Assembly: GCA_002245135.1 (NCBI GenBank)
Contig: NGBS01000592.1
Coordinates: 1 to 64,000, forward strand
DNA: 64,000 bases
Source: Proteromonas lacertae
Lineage: Eukaryota > Sar > Bigyra > Opalinata > Proteromonadidae
Direction: 5' to 3'
The notes under the pieces are model-generated. The model saw nothing but the letters and a program-made list of their open reading frames with translations. It did not search any database and was not told where the DNA came from. Below are positions 1 to 10,900 of this stretch, in pieces. Numbering within the stretch: position 1 is the stretch's first letter; every line of letters begins with the position of its first letter. Position numbers and translations under genes: made by a program.

Positions 1-367
1 AAATATATAATAAACTTTATCATATGTAAGACATGAGACGATATCACTCAATTCACCAATATATTTAATATTATTTAATATTCTATTAGTACATATTCTA
101 ACTAAGAATATTATAAAATATTATAAAAAAATTCCATCTGGTTATTATGATAATCGAAAAAATATAATGAAATTCTTAATTTTTTCACCCCCTTAATTGT
201 GCAATTTTTCTATTTTTAAAACATTTACTAATTCTTTTTATGCTAAAGTAGTCATAAAATATTTAATAATATATTCTGCAATATTATAGACTGATACTTT
301 AAGATTTTATAAAAAAGATACATTAAATATCGAATTTCTATAATTTTGACTTTAATATAATTTTATA

Positions 368-678
368 ATATATTTATAAAGCTGAACAATATTGTAATTC
401 ATTCATATAAATGAAATGAATGTAAGTCTTCTAAAAGCCATATGGGAGATGAATGAAATTGGAGTCCCCATATGGCGGAATCGATTTTTAACTACATTAT
501 CTATATTGAAATGAAACAAAATTATTATAATTCAAATGCTTATTAAGTGATTTACATTTATATATAATCACATGTAATGAATATCAAAATTTCAAAAATT
601 TTCTTAATCGATTAAGTCAAAATTACATAATTTCATATTTTATTATATATTTATAAAGCTGAACAATATTGTAATTCA
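368..678. repeat. 34-bp perfect direct repeat pair (368-401 and 645-678)
   Basis: The 34 bases at 368-401 recur exactly at 645-678, 277 bp downstream and in the same orientation. The core reads AAAGCTGAACAATATTG. In such a low-complexity background an exact repeat containing a mixed core is unlikely by chance. It sits just outside the transposon-like reading frames and could be part of a subterminal repeat array. Confidence 0.75.
437..478. repeat. Palindromic motif, possible left element end
   Basis: GCCATATGGG (437-446) and CCCCATATGGCGG (466-478) form an inverted pair separated by 19 bp. The second arm, read on the minus strand, is CCGCCATATGGGG. That differs by one base from the CCGCCATACGGGG repeated at 7,772-7,805. 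These are among the few GC-richer spots in the flanks, so the match is notable. A terminal or subterminal inverted repeat is plausible but not proven. Confidence 0.55.
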
Positions 679-795
679 AATTATACATAGTTTTAAATTA
701 TGCAGTTGCTTTTTATTTATACTCAAAAATTAAAAAATTAATAGAATATAAGAAATATAGTGTTTATAATAGTAATAGAAGTAATAATGAGTGCA

Positions 796-1350
796 TTAAT
801 TCTTGTAATAAGTTGGTCTTTTACTTGCATAGAAATACATCTTTGCCTTTTCATTATCATCTAAATTCTGTAATCCTTTCTTAATATCTTTGATAAAATA
901 GTCAATATTAAATGATTCAATGTTTGGGATCTTTTCAATATCCAAGAAGTTGATTCTCGCAGCTAAGAAAAATAACACATAATAACCACAACTGTTGTCC
1001 TTACCTTGCATCAACTTGGATTCATGATACTTCACTTTAAGTTCATAATCTTCACTGTTCATTACAAATATTGATGAGATTGTATTAACTATTTCACTTC
1101 TTTCTTTATTATTATTTCTAAAATAACCCATTGAATCATAAACTGTAATTTTGATGTATCTGTTTATTATATAATCTGCTTCAAACAACGTCCAATGTAA
1201 ATCTTTAACAACTGGAAAAAAATATATTCCATTTATGTTGATTTTGATTTTGGCTTTGTCTTGATAATAAAATAGTAATGGATCTACAACATGATCATTA
1301 TTACTATTCATAAAATGTAGGAGAATCTTGAATTGGTCATCATCCAACAT
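796..1350 (-). CDS. C48/Ulp1-type cysteine protease, transposon-encoded
   Basis: The frame of about 184 residues shows the signature of C48 (Ulp1/adenain-like) cysteine proteases. There is a His in DLHWTLF, an acidic residue in VYDSMGY about 20 residues later, and the oxyanion Gln followed by the nucleophile Cys in QGKDNSCGYYVLFFLAA. Cellular members cleave SUMO-like modifiers; related domains are common in large DNA transposons next to integrases or transposases. Here an integrase remnant lies 1.6 kb away on the same strand, so a transposon role is the best reading. The upstream coding frame ends eight bases after this frame begins, and the join reads sensibly if one base is skipped. The protease may therefore be the C-terminal part of a longer protein. 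Confidence 0.65.
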   Translation of the reverse strand: MLDDDQFKILLHFMNSNNDHVVDPLLFYYQDKAKIKININGIYFFPVVKDLHWTLFEADYIINRYIKITVYDSMGYFRNNNKERSEIVNTISSIFVMNSEDYELKVKYHESKLMQGKDNSCGYYVLFFLAARINFLDIEKIPNIESFNIDYFIKDIKKGLQNLDDNEKAKMYFYASKRPTYYKN

Positions 1351-2200
1351 TGTATCTTTCTAAAACATCCTTTATATCATTTACTTTTCTAATAAAATAA
1401 TCCTTTTCTGTTCCATAATATCTTACTCCTTCATCGTTATATTGATAGTTGAGTCTAACTTTATCCAAAAAATTTAATGAATTGTATTGAACTTCATCGT
1501 ACAAGATGTTTTGATCATTGGCATTATCTTCTTTAATCGGCATAACTTCTATATATGCTAACTCTATAATTCTGGAATGATTGTTAACCAAGGTTTTTAA
1601 ATAATCTTTGAAAAGTATTTCCATTAATGCGTTGTCTATAAATCCAAATTGAGTTTTTTTAATACTTGCCATGAAAGTAATTAATGCTATTATTTCTGTT
1701 GCTTGTGGATGGGTTACTTCGATGACATCATACATTACTTTATAATCATTTCCATCTGTACTTGTAACATGAGTAGATAATTTCTTTAAATCTTCATCAT
1801 AGTTACCTTCGCCTGATGGATCTATGATATTAACTGGTTTGTTTTTATTGTTAACAACCATAGTGTAATAAATGCCATTGGATTTGATTAAAAACTTTTC
1901 AAACTTTCCATCATGTAAATAATTATTATCATAATCTTTATAAATATTATTTATAATAATATAATTATAATAAATATTGTAAATCTTCAAGATCCAATTG
2001 TTCTTTACCTATTCTATTCATCAATTCTATTACATATTTTATTTTCTTTTCATCAACTTGATTTTGTTCAATATTATCATTGCAAGGAATAGCTATTGTT
2101 TCATAAACAGCATTAAGCTTAGGATTTCTTACAATGTCGTGTATTCTTTCAATATCAGATTCTGAACAATATTTATTCTTCTTTTGTGGAGTATTATCGA
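1340..2200 (-). pseudogene. Upstream part of the transposon protein, possibly a decayed C48 copy
   Basis: Two coding blocks (about 2,036-2,200 and 1,340-1,960) can be joined over a probable intron that starts GTAAAG and ends TATAAAG. The C-terminal block aligns loosely with the neighbouring protease: NGIYYTMVV against NGIYFFPVV, VNIIDPSG against ITVYDSMG, and HPQATEIIALITF against QGKDNSCGYYVLF. In this copy the catalytic His and Cys are absent. A duplicated, inactive protease domain is thus a possible reading, but it rests on short matches. The first two codons after the overlap with the next frame suggest a one-base slip. No full-length start codon was found. Confidence 0.4.
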
Positions 2201-2379
2201 TCTATATTATATTGTATATATATTTATATGTACATATATTTTAGCTGGCTTTTCTTTTAGTAACAGCATTTACTTCCTCTGTGAGTTGTATTTTATGTAC
2301 AGGCGTTGATGGTCTTATTCTAATAGTTTTATAATCATCAGTTCTATATATACATATATATATATAATAATAATATACA

Positions 2380-4095
2380 TTATATATAACTTTTCTTCTT
2401 CGCCTTCTTATCCTGTTTAACTATTGCAAACTTGTTTCTATCTTGATAATTCTTTCTATTTTCAGAATATACAACAACATCTCCCTCTTTAAGAGCTATT
2501 TCTTTTCCTTTTAATTTCTTTTTGGAAACATTTACCATATTATTATTATATTTATATTGTCTAGTTTTCATTTCATCATATATTTGATTTGCTGCTTTGA
2601 AGTGCTTTGTTACATTAGCAATAAACTCATTACTTTCAGTTTCCTCTTCTGTCGATTCTTCTTCATCATTATCTTCATTAGTTTCATTAATAATATCTAC
2701 TATTTCATCTTCATAGACCTTTTTATTTTTTGTAAACTTCTTATCTTTTACTGATTTCAACTCTTTAATTTCATGGTTATTTATCTTTTCATTCTTCGCT
2801 ATTGTCTCTTTCTCATTTTCTCAATATCTAAAAGTGTTTCATCTATACTTTTATCATCATTTATATTCTCAACTATGTCTTCTTCTAAACTATTATTATC
2901 TAAATTATCATCTTTATCATTTTATCTTTCTTCCTTGCTATTTCTTTTTTAAACTTTTTCTCGTTCTTTTTGTAATTATCATCTTCTCTTTCTTTTTCTT
3001 CATTTCATTGTTATCTATATCATCTTTATCTTCATAATCGAAGTATAATTCATCAAGTTCATTATCAGTATCATCAATATAATCACAAAACATCATCATC
3101 CATATATAATTATCATCATCATAATCTTCTTCTACTATTCCTTCAAGTTTAAACTTTGGATTCTGTTTCATTATCTCATTAACACTCATAAAAAATAATG
3201 ATCTAGCTTACATCTTGTTCTTCTACATTTTGATGAGTTTATTCTTTCAATTGTTCTTTCTATAAAATTTATCCAATAAACTTTTGGTTCAATATTGTGA
3301 TAACTTGTAATTGTTTCTTTGACTAATCTATTCATTCTTTCAACTTTACCATTGCATTGCGGATGTCTTGGAGAGCTGTGGACTTCTTTAATATTGTACT
3401 TTTCTAATAAATCCTTCATCATTTTGTTCTTAAACTCTGCACCATTATCAGATTGAATTATTCTTGGAGGACCGAAGATTCTAATATAGGACTGGACATT
3501 TCTTCACTGTTTCTCTATCTGTTTTCGTCTTTTGTGGGTAAAGCATTGTAAAATTTGAATAATGATCTATCATTGTCAATATATAATTGTATTTACCTCT
3601 TTTTTTATGTGGATTAAATGCTGTCATTTCAATTAAATCAATTACCACACGATCTTTAGGATAATGAGATATAATCGGCTTTACTGGTTTCTGTAATGTT
3701 ATTTTCTTTGTTTCTTTGCATCCATTGCATAATTTAACATATATTTCTACAACTTCTCTTGTTATTCCATATAAATTCATTTCTTGAATCTTATCAAAGA
3801 GAGGATCAGATTTAAGATGAGCAAACTCCAAATGTAATTTCTCAATAAGTGTAAAAGCTTTATCAATTGTTATGATCTCTTTTCCTTTGTATGTAAGTTT
3901 ACCATCAGTTTCATTGAATTCAAAACCTTTATGCTTGTAGTCTCTAATACATTTTATGTATTCGTCAAATTTCTTTTGTGTAAAAATAGAAGAACGTTTC
4001 TTATTTTTCACTAATTCTTCAATACTCTCAAAAAAGATTGCTTTATGATTATATTCAAGAGTATCTCTAATATCGTGCTTATCAGATAACCTATA
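2380..4095 (-). pseudogene. DDE integrase of a transposable element, frame-broken
   Basis: The N-terminal zinc-binding region shows H-x3-H (HLEFAH) and C-x2-C (CNGCKE). The catalytic core has the first Asp in VVIDLIEM, the second in IIQSDNGAEF and the Glu in CNGKVERMNRLVKET, the DDE triad of retroviral-type integrases. An acidic linker and a basic tail with KEGDVVVYSE, resembling an integrase C-terminal barrel, follow down to 2,380. The frame is interrupted near 3,480-3,530, near 3,186-3,240 and near 2,800-2,830. Reading on needs single-base shifts, so the copy is probably inactive or the sequence has small errors. An exon upstream of 4,095 is likely, as the sequence before it looks like an intron end. 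No reverse transcriptase or family-B polymerase is visible, so the element family stays open (Polinton-like, Ginger-like or other). Confidence 0.7.
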
Positions 4096-4182
4096 TGAAA
4101 GATAAATTAGCTATATATTATGTATAAAATAGATTATATAAATAGATAGTATATATTATATTATATATAGATAATAAAACAG

Positions 4183-6425
4183 TCATATATATGGTGTTTT
4201 TAATTTGTGTTTTTGATTCTTGTTTTTGATTGTATCTGTAAAAAACCAAACACCAATACAAAAAACAAATGGTAACAAATTTAACCATGATAATAATTGA
4301 TTAGAATAATTCATTTGATTAGTATTATTATACCAAACCAAACTTAATTCACTATTTGATGTTGATACTATATCTTCCATTTTATAGTTTATCATTGGAA
4401 CTTGGTCAGCCGTTCTTTTATACCTAAATTAGAACCAATCCAAGAGATTATTGGATATTTTGTTGGAAAAGAAATTCCTGTATGAAATATATTCTTAATA
4501 ACTTAATAACTGATCTTTTACTTCTAACATCTTCAGTAGATAGAATAAACCACTTTCACTTTCTACTTCATTTAAATATTCGATTGTTGATAAATAACTT
4601 GATACTAAATCTACTCCACGATAAGCAAATAATCCAGTACTTGGAAATAGTAATATTAAAGATATTATTATTCGATTTAAATGAATCTCATTGAAATTGC
4701 TTTGATAAGTATCACTATTCCATTTTTTATATAATATCACTTTCTCTTCGATTTTACCATCTACACTTGTTAATAAATACATTGGGAAGTTTATGCAATT
4801 ATCAAAACCAATTGAAATATCTCCAAAAGATGTAAATATTGAACTTGATTGAAGAAATTCTAATAAGTTGATTGAATTTATATCAGATTTTATATATTCG
4901 ATTGTTGCTATTCCAACAGATTCACTTTCTGATAATATACTTTCATTTCCAAATATTAACATTCTTATTTTACTAATTAAACTATCATCATATGTATAAC
5001 ACATACTTTCACAATGATGTCATATCTTTTTCGATATTTCTTATCTACTTTCTTAAAATTCTCTATCTTTCTGGAGATTATTCGATATTTTGAAGAGATT
5101 TCTTAGCTATTCTCATATGCTAAACAGTTTCTCATACATTATATTACTTGCTTCAGTTTCTAATAAATTAAAGATTAAACCACCATCATTTATATATTTT
5201 CTAACTGAAGCCATTGCTGCTTGAACTGCTGATATAATGTCATTAATATCTGTTTCATTCACTTTATATTCTTTAGATATTGTTGCTCCTAATGCATTAA
5301 TTGAACTAGTTAATAAATCATAATCTGAAGCATATTCAAAACCTTTTGGATAGATTAAGATTATTTTGGATATTGATTTAGATAGCAAATATTCTACTAT
5401 TGGCAAGACTCTTCGAGATGGAGAAGTAGAAGAATGAATTCTATTCAATATAGAATAATAATAATAACAATAATAATATATTTATACATTTTATCATCAC
5501 ATGTATTTGAATCTTCTTTTCTTATTGAAAATATGGTCACATTATTCTCTTCTATCTCATTCTTATGATTTTCAATTATATTTCTATTACAATTACTGAT
5601 TATTATCTCATATTCTGTGTTATTCACCATCTCACTTAATTCTTCATCATTATTCATACAATAAAGAATTGATAATTGAATTGAATTACCTCTAAAGCCA
5701 TCATTTGAATTTATATAAATCTCATATTGCTTCATAATATAATAAATTCGAACATCATTATCTTCTTCATTTAGCCAAATACCTATTCGTTTGTTTGAAC
5801 TTTTTATTAACTCATCACTTATTGTATAATCGTTTTTATATTCAGTTTCATCTTTACCTATCGGATTGATTGAATCGACATATATTTTGATTATTGAATA
5901 ACCAATTGACATTGTAGATGTTAAAATTAGTTAATCAATATATAACTTCAACGATTCTTTTAACGATTTACTACTTTCACTTTCATAACTGTTCAAATAA
6001 CTATTGATTATTATCTCATCTAAACTGAAACTCAATACTGGATAATCCACACTATTCATTGTTATTACACTAATTATTAAACAACTTCCTTGACAATTTG
6101 TATTGATTTGAGATACTACATCGTAAGCAGCTGTGCAGCTTATATCTTTCATTTCATAACTTCCTTTATATACTAAATTTCTTTCATTTGTTATAAAGGA
6201 AGTGATTATCTCATAACTTTTCATTAAGTTTTGATAACTTCGACTAAGTAAACTGTATGTCATCGCATTACTGTATAATATATTACCATTACAATTATCA
6301 CCATTTACACTTCCCAAATGAAGAAATGAAACTTCAATTATTTCTTTTACTACCATCTCACTACTTCCATCTATATAAGCAAGTTTTATATTCTCTATTA
6401 TTCGATGATTTGATAATAAAGACAT
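4183..6425 (-). CDS. Periplasmic-binding-protein-like receptor, multi-exon
   Basis: Minus-strand exons run 6,425-5,931, 5,912-5,456, 5,448-5,113, 5,004-4,495 and 4,480-4,183. The middle part looks like a type I periplasmic binding protein or ANF-receptor fold: RIGIWLNEED opens a strand-helix unit, and SRRVLPIVEYLLSKSISKII followed by IYPKGFEYASDYDLL resembles the classic second lobe. The join of the second and third exons over a 46-nt intron keeps frame. Near the C-terminus one hydrophobic segment (LLSWLNLLPFVFCIGVWFF) predicts a membrane anchor with a short basic tail. A one-base shift is needed near 4,415-4,424. The link between the first exon and the second is not settled, and a Thr/Pro-rich reading segment at 6,440-6,583 could be a 5' exon. 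Ligand unknown. Function is inferred from fold only. Confidence 0.5.
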
Positions 6426-6587
6426 TGAGAAATTACTAATAAATCGAATATGTTATTGCTCCTGGAGCAGCTTCTGTTGGGGTGCTGCTGTAGCTGTAGT
6501 GGTTGGAACTGATGGATCTACTATTCCTGTTGAAGGACTATCAAAATCAGCTATTATCTCATCTAATTTAACAAACAGCATATTAGA

Positions 6588-6894
6588 TCATATTACTCTC
6601 TCCACTTCTTGAAACATATCATTTGAATTAATTGTATGAAGATAATCAAATCTTTTTATGACTTTTTCATCTTTCACACTGTAATAGATTATTGCTTTTT
6701 CTTTTATGTTTCTTAATTTAACGAACAAACCAGCAATTTCATAATCTTGTGGATCTTCTTTTATAAACTAGTAAGACATATCATTTCCATAATACTTTAA
6801 AAAATCATATAACTAGTGTATGCACTCTTTATCAAACTCATTATTGTAACCTAGAATTATATTCTGCTTATAACGATGTTTAAAATGACTCATC
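6588..6894 (-). pseudogene. Reading frame with two in-frame TAG codons
   Basis: From ATG at 6,894 to TGA at 6,588 the minus strand reads as a normal protein of about 100 residues, interrupted only by two TAG codons. The text before, between and after them is compositionally protein-like: KECIH, then LYDFLKYYGNDMSY, then FIKEDPQDYEIAGLFVKLRN. I do not recognise a family. Other genes here end at TAG, so code reassignment is unlikely. A decaying gene fragment inside the accessory region is the simplest view. Confidence 0.4.
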
Positions 6895-7968
6895 ACAAAA
6901 AATCAAGTGTAATAAGTATAAAAACCATATACAACATTTGATAAACAAGTACTGTAAGGATGATTGTTATATTAAATCTAAAATCAGGTAATAAATATAT
7001 TAATATGATTACATGAGTATATAATTTATAATATAATAATAATATATAAGAATAATATATAAATAATATATATAGCACTTACATTTTCAAAATTAAATTC
7101 AAATATCAAAGGAAACGGATATATTTTTAAATGACTGTATAGGATGACTTTAGAATAGAATTAACTTAAATTTATAATCAACTAATAATGGTTCTTATCC
7201 AATATGAGTAAATGAAATATGCAGTAGTCTCATATTTAAGTAATTAGTAAATAGAAGCAGTTAACTAAAATAAGCTATATAAAATAAATAATTATAAATT
7301 GTTTAATAAACATTTCATTTATAAATTATAAAATATATGAACATTAGCTATTTAGGTAGATTTAATTGTATTTTAGTTTCTATGTATATCAAATGGTAAA
7401 TTGTTCATTATTAATTCTAATATTTATAGTAAAGTAATTTAAAAAACACTATATAATAAGAAAAATCAAGAAAAACATTTCAAAAGTTTGATAGAAAACT
7501 CGAGACAGAAATGACGTCAGAAGGGGTCAAATTCTTAAATCCTGAATAACTGATAATTTTCATTTTGAGTGTATATATATAAAATAATATTATATTCATA
7601 ATCTACATGAATTTTGTAGTCTATCTAGATAGGTTTCATGTCATATTAAGACATTTTTTCGTTGCCTAAAATAGTTGTTTATATGGGTCGAAACCTATAT
7701 ATTCTAAAATAACTAACTCCGATCATCATGAATATCATATTAGTTTTGATTGAATCATTCTGCAATATAGATTTCCGCCATACGGGGATTTCCGCCATAC
7801 GGGGAACAACAAATTAGTGGCTAATAAAATAATGTTCTATAATTGTGTTTTAGCATTGGTTTTTATCTCTCTTATTCGTAAAATAACTCAGCTATGAATA
7901 AGTTTATTACAAAAATAATATTATGGGAAAATACAATAAAACCATCACAAAAAGAAAAATGAATTAAA
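6895..7968. other. Gene-free AT-rich spacer
   Basis: I see no supportable gene in this stretch of about 1.07 kb. It contains the tandem 17-bp repeat listed separately and a few short AT palindromes. It separates the accessory block from the CABIN1-like gene. Confidence 0.5.
7772..7805. repeat. Tandem 17-bp repeat, possible right element end
   Basis: TTTCCGCCATACGGGGA occurs twice head to tail (7,772-7,788 and 7,789-7,805). Its core CCGCCATACGGGG matches the minus-strand reading of 466-478 at 12 of 13 positions, placing inverted copies about 7.3 kb apart around the integrase and protease genes. Confidence 0.7.
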
Positions 7969-10900
7969 TCATTGACTTGCACCAGTTGTATTCTGAATAT
8001 TGTTTTCTTTATCATAACATTTTATGAATTTCTCTACTATTTTCCTATTACAATTATCAATATTGCACTTATATTCATCATTCAACACATTAATTAAATT
8101 TGTCATATCTTTATTACATTCACCTATAATGCTATTAGAATTAACTATGTTTCTAAATTGATTATAATTTTTAAGACAATTCACCAAAGAGTTTACTATT
8201 CAAATTATATATGATTAATATACAATCATCTGCATATTTCAATTGAGATTGTAATGATGATAAGATATTTTTGTTCAGGGAATCAAATAATTTGGAGGAA
8301 TTATAGTTTTCATGAACATATGTGTATAATGATATTAGTTTATAAAAATCATTATGTTTATTCAGAAATATTATTGTCATGAATAAATATTTGAATAACA
8401 CTCTTTGATATTTCTTTTGATGATAATCTAATTTATCTAACAAATTGTTGGTATTATCATATCTATATATCTTAAATTCAGAGGTTTTTTTCTTTTTTGA
8501 TGATAATAATGAAGTTGCATAGTTATAAAATTCATTTTCAAGTAGTGAATATTTTGGATATACTTGAATTAGATATTTCCATAATTTTGGTAAAAAATCC
8601 ATTAACAAATAAGTAGTTCTAGAGTTATATTGATTTAATTGTAATGTATATTTCATTATACCAAAACAATTTACCAATAATCGATAGATATGCCAATACA
8701 CTTTTGATTTATTCAACTCACAATTTTTACAGTATAAATTAGATATTGTATTTGAAGAAACATTATTACTGTCATCATAATAGCATTCTAAATGATATAT
8801 AACTCCACATAATTTACATCTTATATAAGACTGTTGTGTGAATATCTTTTCACATTCTAAACATATTGAATTATTCACTATCACTTTATTTGCTGAATTG
8901 GTTAGTTTGTAATTTGGTAGTAACTCCAATGATTTTGAGAAATTCTCATCCAATGAATTTATTCTAGTAATATCATCGATTTTCATTCTCTCTAAATAGT
9001 TTGATACAATTTTTAATCCACAACTTGAAAGGAAGTAAAGAATATAACTTAAATCTCTATCTCTTTCTTTATTATCAATATTTGAGATATTCTTTTCAAA
9101 TGATTTTAAACATTTGTAATATTGTTTATACAACTCCAAATAATTATCCTTATACTTTAGTCTTTTATTGCATTTCACTATAAACAATAATAAATCCCAA
9201 CTTGGAGTAGAATTACTGTGCAGTTTTTGAGCAATTGTGAAACATTCTAATGATTTTGTGAAATAAATATTTCTCTATAGAAAAAGAATATTATTATGAT
9301 TATATATATGTATATACATCAATTTCACTATCTAATATATCAAATGATTTTAAAGCTACACAATAATTGAAAAATCCAGCTGATAAGAAATGATTTATTT
9401 TTAACTCAACACTATCATACTTTGGAAAAATCAAATTGGTTTGAGTAAAACAATAAGAAGAATGATTAAAATAAAACTCAATTGCTTTTTTGATATTTGT
9501 ACTTTCTTCTACAGCTAGATTATAACCATCTAAATAAGGTGTATGGTTAGATTTATAAAATTCTGAAGGAATATACAAATTTGATTCAAAATTGACACAA
9601 TAATAAAAAAGCTCGATATAGGCTTGAGTCAATTTATACCATATAATGAAGTTATTTGTGTTGAATGTAAGTATTTCCAAGTATAATCTAATTACTACTC
9701 TAATATCATTAACATACTTATATTCTACTTCTTTTTCACTATTACCACTGTTGTTATTAATGGTTTTATAACTACTAAATTTTGGTATTGAAGAGTTGGT
9801 AATTTCGTCAATTTTCTGAGGAAGAGATGTAATATATTGATTAAATAACAATGTATTATTATTATTATTGCTATTATCATTACTAAATAACAAACTGGAG
9901 ATTGAGATTATTTCATTTTCAGCTTCATTTTGATTCTTCATTTTTATTTCATTTATATTACTACTATCAATTCTTTCACAATTCATAATATATTTTGCAA
10001 CAATTAAATTGTTATTATTTATTACAGAATCATGTGGGTATACATTATATAAAGATTTGTATATCATTTTAATATCATTCTTTGTGTAATTTCCGATTTT
10101 TATCATATCATCTATGAATGGATATATAAATACAGCAATTGGATAACTGATTTTACATATTCTTATTTCATCCAATGAGACTCTCATAAACACTTTCCAC
10201 TGGAACAAACAATCAAATAATTGTAATATGCATAGCTTTTCTGATTTAGTATATTGACTAATATCTTTATTATTATACTTCTTTTGTTTAAATATATAAT
10301 CTAAACTTATAACATTGAAAATATAATTGTGTTTATAACAATATTTCATATCATGTATAATGTTATGTAATGAAATAATGGTGTTTGAAATGTCTTTATT
10401 ATCACCATTTCCTTCATTATTATTACCTTTTATTATTATAAGATTGTAATAGCATATATAAACCAGTAAAATTAACAATACATTATTAGAAATAGTTACA
10501 TTCAATTCATTAAAATGAATTGAATAGTATAAAGCATATAACAATATAGACTTCTTTGATACACTATTTTCATTATTATTTTCACAGTAAATACCATTAT
10601 CCAACATATAATGAAGAAATGTTGATGAAATATGAGAAATTAAAGTAATTGAAGAGATTTTATTCATCAAATATATAAATGCCTATTCAAATAATAAAAT
10701 AATCAATCAAATAGATACATCAAACAGGTTGCTTCTTGTTTTATTGATATTGAAATAACTAAACAGCAAATCAAATAATCTGGTAAATAATTTCTCATTT
10801 TGATCTTTTTCATCACTTTCATCATTATTTATATTTGTTAAATTGTCAATTATATTAATTAATAATATTATTATCTTATCATTATTCAACTTATTCCACA

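Larger units (their letters stand above)
1..795. other. AT-rich gene-free left flank
   Basis: No coding potential is seen on either strand. The stretch is mostly A and T and contains two structured elements that are listed separately: a 34-bp direct repeat and a small GC-richer palindromic motif. It lies downstream of the minus-strand protease reading frame and is probably flank or terminal sequence of the mobile element. I see no tRNA-like or other RNA-like fold. Confidence 0.5.
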
